From positions 1,550,001-1,614,000 of the forward strand of contig NZ_JACMYH010000001.1 in assembly GCF_014235765.1 (NCBI RefSeq): a stretch of 64,000 bases of DNA, in the 5' to 3' direction. Positions 1 through 10,852 of the stretch are shown one piece after another. Under the pieces are notes generated by a model, which was given only the letters and a program-made list of their open reading frames with translations, made no database searches and was not told where the DNA came from. Source of the DNA: Pseudomonas baltica (lineage in GTDB: Bacteria > Pseudomonadota > Gammaproteobacteria > Pseudomonadales > Pseudomonadaceae). Position 1 is the first letter of the stretch. Every line of letters begins with the position of its first letter. A program made the translations under genes and the position numbers.

Positions 1-278
1 GCTCGCTGCGCAGCCTGCGGATCTGCCATCTCGCATTTCTTCACGCCGGCCGCATGCGCGAGCGCCTTGAGATCCAGGGTGCCGGTCACCGGCACCACTG
101 CCACCAGCAGCTCGCTTCTTTCGCTCGCCGCCAGCAGGGTCTTGAACACCCGCGCGGCGGTCAGACCGAGCTTTTCCACCGCTTCGAGTCCATAGGAAGC
201 TGCCTTGGGATCATGTTCATAGGCATGCACTCGATGCTCGGCGCGGTGCTTCTTCAAGAGGTCCAGGGCGGGGGTCAT
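1..278 (-). CDS. ybaK: Cys-tRNA(Pro)/Cys-tRNA(Cys) deacylase YbaK, partial (3' end outside window)
   Basis: Only the first 92 codons are visible. The protein reads MTPALDLLKKHRAEHRVHAY and continues with YGLEAVEKLGL, RVFKTLLA, LLVAVVPVTGTLDLKALA and AGVKKCEMA, the usual N-terminal half of the YbaK/EbsC family, which hydrolyses Cys-tRNA(Pro) formed in error by prolyl-tRNA synthetase. The lysine in RVFKTL and the VPV strand belong to the family's substrate pocket. It is transcribed away from glpF, so the space between them holds divergent promoters. The family assignment is firm; only the truncation limits it. Confidence 0.9.
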   Translation of the reverse strand, partial: MTPALDLLKKHRAEHRVHAYEHDPKAASYGLEAVEKLGLTAARVFKTLLAASERSELLVAVVPVTGTLDLKALAHAAGVKKCEMADPQAAQR

Positions 279-388
279 GCAGGGACTCCAGACAAATAAA
301 AAACAGGCCCGGCATTAGGACACAGGCGGGCAAGCCACGCCAACCGTGGCTTTGCCGGAAATGCGCGGAAAAGTTCGCAGGCAATGAA

Positions 389-455
389 CGAACTCGTTCG
401 CTTTCGACCTTTGACAGCGGCGTTTCTTGTCTATATTTTTTCGTTTGTGAAGATA
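389..455 (+). promoter_or_regulatory. glpF promoter with GlpR-like operators
   Basis: A strong sigma-70 promoter is visible: TTGACA at 411-416, a 17-bp spacer and TATTTT at 434-439. A GlpR-like half palindrome, TTTTTTCGTTTGTGAAGATA, covers 436-455 and overlaps the -10. A second perfect palindrome, CGAAC-TC-GTTCG, lies at 389-400 just upstream of the -35. The layout fits repression by GlpR. The leader to the glpF start is about 130 nt. Confidence 0.6.
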
Positions 456-574
456 GGCACGATAGTACAATGTGCTCGAAGGCTGTACTGCGACGTGCGA
501 TGGGGATCGCACGACGACAGATTCCAGGCGCCGAAAACGGCGTCAGACAAAAAAAACAATTGGGGTAATACACG

Positions 575-2972
<2,398 letters not shown>

Positions 2973-3097
2973 CCGAGTGAACGCGCAGACCGGCCAGTTC
3001 CGGCCTGCGCAAGTGCGGTCCATGGAATCACTTCTGGCGATGGGGCCCGTTCCTGCGGCATCATGCATGCTTTTGCATGGCAGCCAAAGGAAGCCCC

Positions 3098-3853
3098 ATG
3101 AACCTGCCTCCCCGCCAACAGCAGATCCTCGAACTGGTACGCGAACGCGGCTATGTCAGCATCGAGGAAATGGCCCAACTGTTCGTCGTGACGCCGCAAA
3201 CCATCCGGCGTGACATCAACCAGCTGGCCGAGGTCAATCTGCTGCGTCGCTATCACGGTGGCGCCGCCTACGATTCGAGCATCGAAAACACGGCCTACGC
3301 CATGCGTGCCGACCAGATGCGCGACGAGAAACAGCGCATCGCCGAGGCGATTGCCGCCCAGATCCCCGACCACGCCTCGCTGTTCATCAATATCGGCACC
3401 ACCACCGAATCCATCGCCCGCGCCCTGCTCAACCACAGCCACCTGAAGATCATCACCAACAACCTGCACGTGGCCTCGATCCTCAGCGGCAAGGACGACT
3501 TCGACGTACTGCTGGCCGGCGGCAACGTACGCCGTGACGGCGGCGTGGTGGGCCAGGCGAGTATCGACTTCATCACCCAGTTCAAGGTCGACTTCGCCTT
3601 GGTCGGCATCAGTGGTATCGACGAAGACGGCAGCCTGCTGGACTTCGACTATCAGGAGGTTCGCGTCAGCCAGGCGATCATCGCCAATGCGCGCCAAGTC
3701 ATTCTGGCCGCCGACTCGAGCAAGTTTGGCCGCAATGCCATGGTCCGCCTGGGCCCGATCAGCCTGATCGACTGCCTGGTCACCGATCAGCCACCCGTGC
3801 CCGCCTTGCTGCAATTGCTGCAACAACACAAGATCCGCCTCGAGATCGTCTGA
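3098..3853 (+). CDS. glpR: Glycerol-3-phosphate regulon repressor GlpR (DeoR family)
   Basis: A 251-residue DeoR-family repressor. The N-terminal winged helix spans roughly residues 4-60 ([20 protein letters not shown], then [14 protein letters not shown]), and the C-terminal sugar-phosphate domain contains the family segments INIGTTTE and [13 protein letters not shown]. It should bind sn-glycerol 3-phosphate and then release the operators near glpF and glpD. The ATG at 3098 is preceded by AAGGAAG at ideal distance, so a 7-codon upstream extension is less likely. It lies between glpK and glpD, each of which has its own spacing and control region. Confidence 0.93.
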   Translation: MNLPPRQQQILELVRERGYVSIEEMAQLFVVTPQTIRRDINQLAEVNLLRRYHGGAAYDSSIENTAYAMRADQMRDEKQRIAEAIAAQIPDHASLFINIGTTTESIARALLNHSHLKIITNNLHVASILSGKDDFDVLLAGGNVRRDGGVVGQASIDFITQFKVDFALVGISGIDEDGSLLDFDYQEVRVSQAIIANARQVILAADSSKFGRNAMVRLGPISLIDCLVTDQPPVPALLQLLQQHKIRLEIV

Positions 3854-3856
3854 CCC

Positions 3857-3883
3857 TGTGGCAGCGGCGCAAGCCGCCCTGCC
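3857..3883. repeat. Degenerate REP-like palindrome
   Basis: TGTGGCAGCGGCGCAAGCCG, continuing to the CCGCCCTGC side, resembles the CAGCGGCGCAAGCCGCG class of REP found elsewhere in the window, but its ends have decayed. It sits just after the glpR stop. Confidence 0.5.
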
Positions 3884-4014
3884 CGTCCACAATCCCCACT
3901 TGGCAACGCCCACGGCGCATCAGCTTCGCTTCTGATGTTCGTATTTCTTCGCTTTGACCCCCTTCGATCAACAATTTCAATCATCTTCGACTGGCTAAGC
4001 CCTTCGTATTGGGC

Positions 4015-4050
4015 TAGTATTTTCGAAATTGAACATTGATGTTCGAATTC
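4015..4050 (+). promoter_or_regulatory. glpD promoter region with GlpR operator
   Basis: ATTTTCGAAATTGAACAT (4019-4036) is very close to the E. coli-type GlpR palindrome built on ATGTTCG and CGAACAT. A second half, ATGTTCGAAT, follows directly, and TCATTCGAACG lies about 20 nt further. A TAGTAT at 4015-4020 is a plausible -10 overlapped by the operator. Another isolated ATGTTCG lies near 3933. The -35 is poorly defined. Confidence 0.6.
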
Positions 4051-4094
4051 AAAGCACTCATTCGAACGCTCCTTGATAAACGCAGGAGGCTGCC

Positions 4095-5633
4095 ATGCCC
4101 CATTCGACCTTGCCCCGCCAACCGCTGGCTGAAATCTACGACGTCGCCGTGATCGGTGGTGGCATCAATGGCGTGGGGATTGCCGCCGACGCTGCCGGGC
4201 GTGGGCTTTCCGTGTTTCTCTGCGAGAAGGACGACCTGGCCAGCCACACCTCTTCGGCCAGCAGCAAGCTGATCCACGGCGGCCTGCGTTATCTGGAACA
4301 CCACGAATTTCGCCTGGTACGCGAAGCACTGGCCGAACGCGAAGTGTTGCTGGCCAAGGCTCCGCACATCGTCAAGCCCATGCGTTTCGTCCTGCCGCAT
4401 CGGCCTCATCTGCGTCCTGCCTGGATGATCCGCGCCGGGCTGTTCCTCTACGACAACCTGGGCAAGCGAGAAAAGCTGCCAGGCTCGCGCAGCCTGCGCT
4501 TCGGCGCCGACAGTGCGTTGAAGCCGGAAATCACCCGCGGTTTCGAATATTCCGACTGCTGGGTCGACGACGCTCGCCTGGTGGTACTCAACGCCATGTC
4601 AGCGCGGGAAAAAGGCGCACATATCCATACCCGCACCCGCTGTGTCGACGCGAAGCGTGTAGACGGTGTGTGGCAGGTCAATCTGCAGCGCGAGGACGGC
4701 AGCACGTTCACCCTCAAGGCGCGCGCGCTGGTCAATGCGGCCGGGCCCTGGGTAGCGAAGTTCATTCGTGACGACCTGCAGTTGCAATCCCCATACGGCA
4801 TCCGCCTGATCCAGGGCAGCCACCTGATCGTGCCACGCCTGTACGAAGGCGAGCAGGCGCACATCCTGCAGAACGAAGACCAGCGCATCGTCTTCACCAT
4901 CCCGTACCTGGATCGCTTCACCATCCTGGGCACCACCGACCGTGAATACACGGGCGACCCGTCCAAGGTGGAGATCACCGACGCCGAGGCCGACTACATT
5001 CTCAAGGTGGTGAACGCCCACTTCAAGAAACAGGTCAGCCGCAGCGATGTGGTGCGCACCTATTCGGGCGTTCGCCCGCTGTGCAACGACGAGTCGGACA
5101 ACCCATCGGCCATTACCCGCGACTACACCCTGTCGCTCAGCGGCGGCCACGGCGAGGCGCCGATCCTTTCGGTGTTCGGCGGCAAGTTGACCACTTACCG
5201 CAAGCTGGCTGAGTCGGCCATGGCACAGTTGAAGCCATTCTTCGCGCAGATGCGCGGTAGCTGGACGGCGACCAGTGCCCTGCCCGGTGGCGAAGACATG
5301 AGCACGCCGCAGGCCCTGGCTCAGGACATGCGGGTGAAAGCTCCCTGGCTGCCAAACGGCCTGGCCGAGCGTTGGGCGGTCAGCTACGGCAGCCGCAGCT
5401 GGCGTTTGATCGAAGGCGCACAGTCGGTAGCCGATCTGGGCGAGGAATTGGGCACGGGGCTGTTCAGCCGCGAAGTCGATTACCTGTACGAGCAGGAATG
5501 GGCCACCCGCAGCGAAGACGTGCTGTGGCGTCGCAGCAAGCTGGGGCTGTTCGTCGATGATGCGGCCGCGGTTCGCCTGGATGCTTACCTGGCGAAAGTC
5601 GACGCCAGCCGGGCCAATACCCAGGCGGCTTGA
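4095..5633 (+). CDS. glpD: Aerobic glycerol-3-phosphate dehydrogenase GlpD
   Basis: This 512-residue FAD enzyme oxidises sn-glycerol 3-phosphate to dihydroxyacetone phosphate and passes electrons to the quinone pool at the inner membrane. The FAD-binding loop VAVIGGGINGVGIAADAAG lies at about residues 18-36, followed by the ribose-binding acid in FLCEKDD. SSASSKLIHGGLRYLE, LVNAAGPW and TTDREY are family segments, and the C-terminal region matches the DAO_C domain. The start has a strong GCAGGAGG site. A GlpR operator lies upstream, so the gene can be controlled separately from glpFK. A terminator follows immediately. Confidence 0.96.
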   Translation: MPHSTLPRQPLAEIYDVAVIGGGINGVGIAADAAGRGLSVFLCEKDDLASHTSSASSKLIHGGLRYLEHHEFRLVREALAEREVLLAKAPHIVKPMRFVLPHRPHLRPAWMIRAGLFLYDNLGKREKLPGSRSLRFGADSALKPEITRGFEYSDCWVDDARLVVLNAMSAREKGAHIHTRTRCVDAKRVDGVWQVNLQREDGSTFTLKARALVNAAGPWVAKFIRDDLQLQSPYGIRLIQGSHLIVPRLYEGEQAHILQNEDQRIVFTIPYLDRFTILGTTDREYTGDPSKVEITDAEADYILKVVNAHFKKQVSRSDVVRTYSGVRPLCNDESDNPSAITRDYTLSLSGGHGEAPILSVFGGKLTTYRKLAESAMAQLKPFFAQMRGSWTATSALPGGEDMSTPQALAQDMRVKAPWLPNGLAERWAVSYGSRSWRLIEGAQSVADLGEELGTGLFSREVDYLYEQEWATRSEDVLWRRSKLGLFVDDAAAVRLDAYLAKVDASRANTQAA

Positions 5634-5648
5634 GCGCTGTCAGCAACG

Positions 5649-5673
5649 AAAAACGCCCCGTAAGGGGCGTTTT
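5649..5673. terminator. Bidirectional intrinsic terminator after glpD
   Basis: AAAACGCCCC and GGGGCGTTTT flank a GTAA loop. The A-run and T-run on either side let it end both glpD (plus) and the small gene at 5701-5826 (minus). Confidence 0.9.
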
Positions 5674-5700
5674 GCATGGCGCGCGACGGGCCCGGAGGGC

Positions 5701-5826
5701 TCAGCGCCGAGGGCGCTGCCGAGGCCGGTGGTTGTCGGCCGGGATAGGCACAGGCTGTGGTGGCGGCGGCACCAGCCCCAGTGCGACAGCCAGATCGTGG
5801 AGCCAGTTGTACAAGTTACCGTTCAT
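5701..5826 (-). CDS. Small proline/arginine-rich protein, 41 residues, function unknown
   Basis: A complete short gene starts MNGNLYNWLHDLAVALGL, continues with a proline block (VPPPPQPVPIP) and ends in a basic RPRQRPRR tail. It has a strong AAGGGGGG site 5 nt before the ATG, a TATGAT -10 about 58 nt upstream of the start, and a perfect terminator downstream, so the transcription unit is only about 240 nt. The N-terminal 18 residues could form an amphipathic helix. I recall similar short Pro/Arg-rich proteins in Pseudomonas, including PA1414 of P. aeruginosa, whose transcript overlaps the sRNA SicX, but I cannot confirm the match here. The transcript may act as an sRNA, an mRNA, or both. Confidence 0.7.
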   Translation of the reverse strand: MNGNLYNWLHDLAVALGLVPPPPQPVPIPADNHRPRQRPRR

Positions 5827-5883
5827 ATCGCCCCCCTTCAGGGAAAAGCCCGAACGACGGTCATGGTCCGTCGCTTCTGTTCG

Positions 5884-5947
5884 ATCATAGCGCTAAGCGA
5901 CGTAGGATGCATTCACGCACTTGTGTCGAAAAGTCGCAGTCCTACGT
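5884..5947 (-). promoter_or_regulatory. Promoter and long-spaced inverted repeat upstream of the 41-residue gene
   Basis: On the minus strand TATGAT at 5884-5889 is a good -10 with no clear -35, as in activator-dependent promoters. A perfect 8-bp inverted repeat, ACGTAGGA (5900-5907) and TCCTACGT (5940-5947), is centred 40 bp apart and covers the expected -25 to -70 region. No full Anr/FNR box is visible, only a half site (ATCAA on the minus strand near 5950). Confidence 0.45.
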
Positions 5948-5975
5948 ATTGATCATCTGCCAGGCAAGTAATTCA

Positions 5976-6917
5976 TTACCTTATCCACGTTCGTAATCGT
6001 CGGCGCACCCACTGCTCGGCGCTGACCAAGGTGATGCCCAGCAGTACGAACAGCGCGCCCAGAATGAAATTCACGCTCAGCGGTTCGCCCAGCAGCAGCA
6101 CACCGAACGTCACGCCGAACAGCGGGGTCATGAACGAGAACACGGCCAGATTGGACGCCAGGTAGCGTCGCAGCAGCCAAAACCAGATCAGGAAGCTGGC
6201 GAAAGACACCACCACCCCCTGGAACAGTACGCTGGCGATGCCGACCGGGGTAAAACTGACCTGCGTGAACTGCCCCGTGGCCAGGGCGATGATCAACAAC
6301 CCGACCACGCAGACGATCAACTGGTAGAACAGCGTCAGCGTCACGGGTGCTTCGGACAGGCGCGAGGTGCGCACCACCACCGTGGTCGCGCCCCAGCACA
6401 AGCCTGCCATCACGCCCAGTGCATCACCCAGCAGCATGCGTCGGTCCAGATGTTGCCAGGAAATTCCGCCGGCGAAAGCGAAGGCGATACCGCTGAACGC
6501 CAGGGCAATGCCCAGCCATTGCAGGGGCCGCAGGCGCTCTCCGGGTAGCAAGGCGTGCAAGCCAAGCGCCGTGAACACCGGGGCGGTATAGAGAAAGACC
6601 GACATGTGCGCTGCCGAGGTCAGCTTCAGGCCCTCGGCGATGAACAAGAATTCCAGCCCGAACAGTGAGCCGGCCAGCAGCCCGGCGCGCCAGGTGTAGG
6701 GCATGTGCGCCCAGCCCCCGCGCCAGCACATCAGTGCGGCCACCAGGACCGCGGAAATGCCCGAGCGCATGGCCGCCTGCATCACCGGGGCGATATCGAG
6801 CGCGGCCCATTTTATGGTGACCTGCTGGATACCCCAGATCAGGCACAACCCGAGCATGACCTTGAGCGCGAATCCATCGGGTTGACGGCGTTCGATGCTC
6901 ATCGGCGAATTGACCAC
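5976..6917 (-). CDS. EamA/DMT-family permease
   Basis: The 313-residue protein has two EamA repeats and about ten hydrophobic segments (for example VMLGLCLIWGIQQVTIKWAA and LVAALMCWRGGW in the first half, FGVTFGVLLLGEPL near the end). The EamA signature around AGLLAGSLFGLEFLFIAEGL is visible. Members export metabolites or amino acids, but the substrate cannot be told from sequence. The longest frame begins at GTG 6917 with GAAGG 12 nt upstream; an internal ATG at 6902 lacks a ribosome site. It stands alone between the small gene and a REP pair. Confidence 0.82.
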   Translation of the reverse strand: MVNSPMSIERRQPDGFALKVMLGLCLIWGIQQVTIKWAALDIAPVMQAAMRSGISAVLVAALMCWRGGWAHMPYTWRAGLLAGSLFGLEFLFIAEGLKLTSAAHMSVFLYTAPVFTALGLHALLPGERLRPLQWLGIALAFSGIAFAFAGGISWQHLDRRMLLGDALGVMAGLCWGATTVVVRTSRLSEAPVTLTLFYQLIVCVVGLLIIALATGQFTQVSFTPVGIASVLFQGVVVSFASFLIWFWLLRRYLASNLAVFSFMTPLFGVTFGVLLLGEPLSVNFILGALFVLLGITLVSAEQWVRRRLRTWIR

Positions 6918-7026
6918 GACATGACGATGCCTTCAGGCAATGAGGAATCGCCAGTGTAACAAGCCACGCGCCACAAGGCTTACGCGGCGGATGGCTCCGC
7001 TCACACAGGCACACCAACTCGCCTGC

Positions 7027-7098
7027 TTCGCGGCCGCTGACCGCTCCTACATCGGCACACCGCATTCCGCCCTTGTAGGAGCGGTCAGCGGCCGCGAA
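7027..7098. repeat. Inverted pair of REP elements
   Basis: TTCGCGGCCGCTGACCGCTC plus CTACA (7027-7051) and its near-perfect inverse (7073-7098) flank 21 bp. This head-to-head pair is the REPIN/BIME arrangement of Pseudomonas. Confidence 0.85.
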
Positions 7099-7131
7099 GA
7101 GAGCAACACGGTTTCAATCCATGCCAAAGGC

Positions 7132-7524
7132 TCAGACAATCTGCGGTTTACTGGCCAACTCATCGAAGGTAGCCGGGTCCAGCGCATCGTCCTGCTCGTC
7201 GAGCACTTCCAGCCCGTGATCGTTGTCGGGGATGCTGCTGTCGAGCAGGCTCAACAGGCTGGAACCCCGCATGGTCAACTGAAAGTTGCGGCCCGTGCCA
7301 CCTTCGCTGTCAGGACGCTGCTCGATGAACCCGCGCTCCAGCAACAGCTTTTCATAGTCGCGGGCCTGGGTTTGCAACTGGTCGACAGCAGCAGGCGTGT
7401 CACCCTGAGCGGTGGCTGCATCGGCGTGGTCCTGGGCATAGCGGTGCGGGGTGAAATCCTGATTGGCGCCGTTCTGCACTTCGTGCAACAGCCGTTCGAT
7501 CAACTGCCAGTCGTAAGTGGTCAT
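7132..7524 (-). CDS. Small DUF2513-like protein
   Basis: A 130-residue soluble protein beginning MTTYDWQLIERLLHEVQNGA. The layout, an N-terminal DWxLI.RLLHEV helix, a middle RDYEKLLLERGFIE and then FQLTMRGSSLLSLL, resembles the winged-helix-like DUF2513/YjcQ family. That similarity is from memory and is weak. The C-terminus is acidic (DQDDALDP-like). The start is fixed by GGAGG 9 nt upstream of the ATG at 7524. Function is unknown; it is a single gene with no obvious partner. Confidence 0.65.
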   Translation of the reverse strand: MTTYDWQLIERLLHEVQNGANQDFTPHRYAQDHADAATAQGDTPAAVDQLQTQARDYEKLLLERGFIEQRPDSEGGTGRNFQLTMRGSSLLSLLDSSIPDNDHGLEVLDEQDDALDPATFDELASKPQIV

Positions 7525-7665
7525 CCGGAAGAACCTCCAACACATGAGTGAAAGGGCTTGCCAGGTATGGGACCGGGTGGGTGCGGGGGAGTTGCGCGAA
7601 GACAGCTTTGCGGGGTGTTTTGGCAGGTCTGGCCTCCGCCGGGAAGCCAGCCTGCCTGGCGCAGT

Positions 7666-9009
7666 TTACTCGCTGACAGCCGGCTTGCGACGCTTGAGCG
7701 GCGCCAGCCCGTCCTGGCTTACCAACGCCGGTGCATCGGCCTTGGGACGGTTGACGCTCTTGCGCTTGGTCGGGCCCTTGGCAACGCTTTTCTTGTCGCC
7801 CTTTTTGTCTTTGTCGGTCTTTTTCTTCTTCACGCCGACCGCCTTGCCCGACGCCTTGACCTTCTTCGGTCCGCCGTAGGTACCTTTGACTTCCTTGATC
7901 ACCCGACGCTCGAAGGTCTGCTTGAGGTAGCGCTCGATGCTGGACATCAAGTTCCAGTCACCGTGGCAGATCAGCGAGATTGCCAGGCCTTCGTTGCCGG
8001 CGCGGCCAGTTCGACCGATGCGGTGCACGTAGTCATCGCCGCTGCGCGGCATGTCGAAGTTGACCACCAGGTCCAGGCCGTCGACGTCCAGGCCGCGGGC
8101 CGCCACATCGGTAGCCACGAGGATTTTCACGCCGCCCTGCTTGAGGCGATCGATGGCCAGCTTGCGGTCCTTCTGGTCCTTGTCGCCGTGCAGCACGAAC
8201 GCCTTGTATTCCTGCGCCACCAGGCGCCCGTAGATACGGTCGGCCATGGCCCTGGTGTTGGTGAAGACGATTGCCTTCTGGTACGTCTCGTTGGCCAGCA
8301 GCCAGTTGAGGATCTGCTCTTTGTGGACGTTGTGGTCGGCGGTGACGATCTGCTGGCGAGTGCCCTCGGCCAACTGGCTGACGTTGTTGATCAGCAGATG
8401 CTCGGGATCCTTCAACACCTTGCCGATCATGTCGCGCAGCCCGGCACCGCCGGTGGTGGCCGAGAACAGCAGGGTCTGTTCACGCTGGCCGCACTCGTCG
8501 CTCAGGCGCGTCACGTCTTCGGAGAAGCCCATGTCGAGCATGCGGTCGGCTTCGTCGAGCACCAGCACCTCGACCTTCTTGAGGTCCAGGTTGCCGGCGT
8601 TGAGCTGTTCCAGCAGGCGGCCAGGGGTGCCGATGAGGATATCCGGTACCTTGCGCAGCATGGCGGCCTGCACCTTGAAGTCTTCACCGCCGGTGATCAG
8701 GCCCGCCTTGATGAAAGTGAACTGGCTGAAGCGCTCCACTTCCTTCAAGGTTTGCTGGGCCAGTTCGCGGGTCGGCAACAGGATCACCACGCGAATGTCG
8801 ACGCGCACCTTGGCCGGGCCCATCAGGCGGTTGAGAATCGGCAGGACGAATGCGGCAGTCTTGCCGCTGCCGGTTTGCGCCGTCACCCGCAGGTCGCGCC
8901 CTTGCAATGCCAGGGGAATGGCGGCCAGCTGCACCGGCGTCGGCTCGACAAATTTCAGCTCGGCGACGGCTTTGAGCAGGCGTTCATGCAGGGCGAATTG
9001 GGAAAACAC
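7666..9009 (-). CDS. DEAD-box ATP-dependent RNA helicase (SrmB/RhlE-like)
   Basis: A 447-residue RNA helicase. Motifs run in order: Q motif (F near 20 and EPTPVQ), Walker A AQTGSGKT at 44-51, PTRELAQQ near 79-86, TPGR near 128-131, DEAD at 152-155, SAT at 183-185, and motif VI HRIGRTGR at 329-336. After residue 380 a lysine-rich tail (GVKKKKTDKDKKGDKK) probably binds RNA. The start is a GTG with GAGGTAA 5 nt upstream; the open frame runs further 5' but lacks family sequence. Likely work is ribosome assembly or RNA remodelling. I cannot separate the RhlE, SrmB and DbpA subgroups with certainty. Confidence 0.92.
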   Translation of the reverse strand: MFSQFALHERLLKAVAELKFVEPTPVQLAAIPLALQGRDLRVTAQTGSGKTAAFVLPILNRLMGPAKVRVDIRVVILLPTRELAQQTLKEVERFSQFTFIKAGLITGGEDFKVQAAMLRKVPDILIGTPGRLLEQLNAGNLDLKKVEVLVLDEADRMLDMGFSEDVTRLSDECGQREQTLLFSATTGGAGLRDMIGKVLKDPEHLLINNVSQLAEGTRQQIVTADHNVHKEQILNWLLANETYQKAIVFTNTRAMADRIYGRLVAQEYKAFVLHGDKDQKDRKLAIDRLKQGGVKILVATDVAARGLDVDGLDLVVNFDMPRSGDDYVHRIGRTGRAGNEGLAISLICHGDWNLMSSIERYLKQTFERRVIKEVKGTYGGPKKVKASGKAVGVKKKKTDKDKKGDKKSVAKGPTKRKSVNRPKADAPALVSQDGLAPLKRRKPAVSE

Positions 9010-9192
9010 GGGTGTTACCTCGACGGAGTACATAAATTCGACTGCATAGGGTACCGGTTTGCGCACGATTAGCCGAATTTCTTTACCCGTAAGTCGGTAA
9101 ATTGCGTGCAAATCTTTCCAGGCGTGGCGATTGCCCCACTCGATGGGCTTTAATCCCCGCCCCTTTTCAATCCGGGAGCTGCACGCCACCCC

Positions 9193-10458
9193 ATGAACAC
9201 CGAATCGCTCTGGCACCAAACCGTCACGTTCATCACTGGCCTGGACGACCAGCCGGTCCTGCAGGCCGGTGTGTCACTGTTCCTGCTGCTGATCGCCGCC
9301 TTCGCCCTGGGCCGATTGGCGCGCTTCCTTACCCTGCACGCGGCCAAGCTGCTCAGTCGCCGGCCATCGCTGCACTGGCTCAACGACTTTTTGCACAACA
9401 AGGTCTTCCATCGCCTGGCGCAAATGACGCCGTCGCTGGTGGTGCAGTTCAGTCTGGGCTTGATCCCGGTGCTGAGCGACAACAGCAAGCACGTGATCGG
9501 CAACATCGCGCTGGGCTTCACCATCCTGTTCCTGGTGCTGGCCCTGGGGGCCCTGCTCAATGCACTGATCGACATCTATGCGCGCACCGAGCACGCCCGC
9601 ACCCGCTCGATCAAGGGCTACGTGCAACTGGCCAAGATGATCCTGTACATCTTTGGTGCCATCATCATCGTCGCCACGTTGATCGACCGCTCGCCGCTGT
9701 TGCTGCTGTCCGGGCTGGGCGCCATGTCGGCGGTCATCCTGCTGGTCTACAAGGACACCCTGCTGTCGTTCGTGGCCAGCGTGCAGTTGACCAGCAACGA
9801 CATGCTGCGCGTCGGCGACTGGATCGAGATGCCCCAGGTGGGCGCCGACGGCGACGTCGTCGACATCACCCTGCACACCGTGAAGATCCAGAATTTCGAC
9901 AAGACCATCGTCTCCATCCCCACCTGGCGGCTGATGAGCGAGTCGTTCAAGAACTGGCGCGGCATGCAGCAGTCCGGCGGACGGCGCATCAAGCGCAGCC
10001 TGCACATCGACGCCAGCGGCATACGCTTTCTCGACGAACAGGAGCAGTTGCGCCTGACCCAGATTCGCCTGCTCAGCGGCTACGTCAGCAGCAAGCAGGC
10101 CGAACTCAAGGCATGGAACGCGGCGCAGGGCGAGGTCGCGGAACTGTCGGCCAACCAGCGGCGCATGACCAACCTGGGGACTTTCCGCGCCTACGCGCTG
10201 GCGTATCTCAACGCCCACCCGGACATCCAGCCGAACATGACCTGCATGGTCCGTCAGATGGAAGCCACCGCCGAGGGCGTACCACTGGAAATCTACTGCT
10301 TCACCCGCACCACGGCCTGGGCCGAGTACGAACGGATTCAGGGCGATATCTTCGATTACCTGCTGGCCGTGCTGCCGGAGTTTGGCCTGAGCGTCTACCA
10401 GAAGCCCAGCGGCGCCGATCTGCGCGGCGGGTTGACCGCAGTGACCGGTCCGCACTGA
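9193..10458 (+). CDS. ybdG: Mechanosensitive channel YbdG (MscS family)
   Basis: The 421-residue protein matches E. coli YbdG along its length: HNKVFHRLA near 75, five N-terminal hydrophobic segments, then the MscS core (LSGLGAMSAVILLVYKDTLL, SNDMLRVGDWIEMP, GADGDVVDI, TVKIQNFDKTI). The C-terminal family segments NWRGMQQSGGRRIKR, RRMTNLGTFRAY and LEIYCFTRTTAWAEYE are present. YbdG is a small-conductance osmotic relief channel in the inner membrane. It is a single gene followed by three REP elements. Confidence 0.92.
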   Translation: MNTESLWHQTVTFITGLDDQPVLQAGVSLFLLLIAAFALGRLARFLTLHAAKLLSRRPSLHWLNDFLHNKVFHRLAQMTPSLVVQFSLGLIPVLSDNSKHVIGNIALGFTILFLVLALGALLNALIDIYARTEHARTRSIKGYVQLAKMILYIFGAIIIVATLIDRSPLLLLSGLGAMSAVILLVYKDTLLSFVASVQLTSNDMLRVGDWIEMPQVGADGDVVDITLHTVKIQNFDKTIVSIPTWRLMSESFKNWRGMQQSGGRRIKRSLHIDASGIRFLDEQEQLRLTQIRLLSGYVSSKQAELKAWNAAQGEVAELSANQRRMTNLGTFRAYALAYLNAHPDIQPNMTCMVRQMEATAEGVPLEIYCFTRTTAWAEYERIQGDIFDYLLAVLPEFGLSVYQKPSGADLRGGLTAVTGPH

Positions 10459-10471
10459 ACGCAACCCCGTT

Positions 10472-10600
10472 CGTAGGAGCGGTCCGTGGCCGCGAAACAA
10501 GCGCCGCGTTGTGTCAGGTACCACACGGTGCGCCCTTCGCGGCCGATGACCGCTCCTACGGGATGCCCCAGCCCCTGTAGGAGCGGGCTCTGCCCGCGAA
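10472..10600. repeat. Three REP elements in a 390-bp intergenic region
   Basis: Copies lie at 10472-10496 (GAGCGGTCCGTGGCCGCGAA type), 10536-10560 (inverted) and 10576-10600 (GAGCGGGCTCTGCCCGCGAA type). A decayed fourth may begin near 10636. The rest of 10601-10852 shows no clear gene or promoter. Confidence 0.85.
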
Positions 10601-10852
10601 TAAGCCGCTGCGGTGTATTAGGCACTGCGCGGTGCGCCCTCGTCGGCCGGTGACCATGTGGCGGAAAACCACGATCAGTTCTCATGTTCGCGCGCGCGCA
10701 GCCGAAACGCTGAAGACGACGGATGTCGGCGCAACTCGATTGCCGCCATCCGGTGCTCGCACCCCAGTCCGACCTGCTGCCTGACAGCGCTGCTGCATCC
10801 CCAGCACGGCGCCTGGCTTTCGCCCCCTCATGCCCCGGAACCTCTAGCGTCC

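Noticed and set aside
525..560. GGCGCCG-AAAA-CGGCGTC hairpin followed by an A-run in the glpF leader as a terminator
   Set aside because: The run is of A, not T, on the glpF strand and lies on the wrong side for a minus-strand terminator.
5948..5965. Anr/FNR box for the 41-residue gene
   Set aside because: Only the ATCAA half is intact; the TTGAT half is missing.
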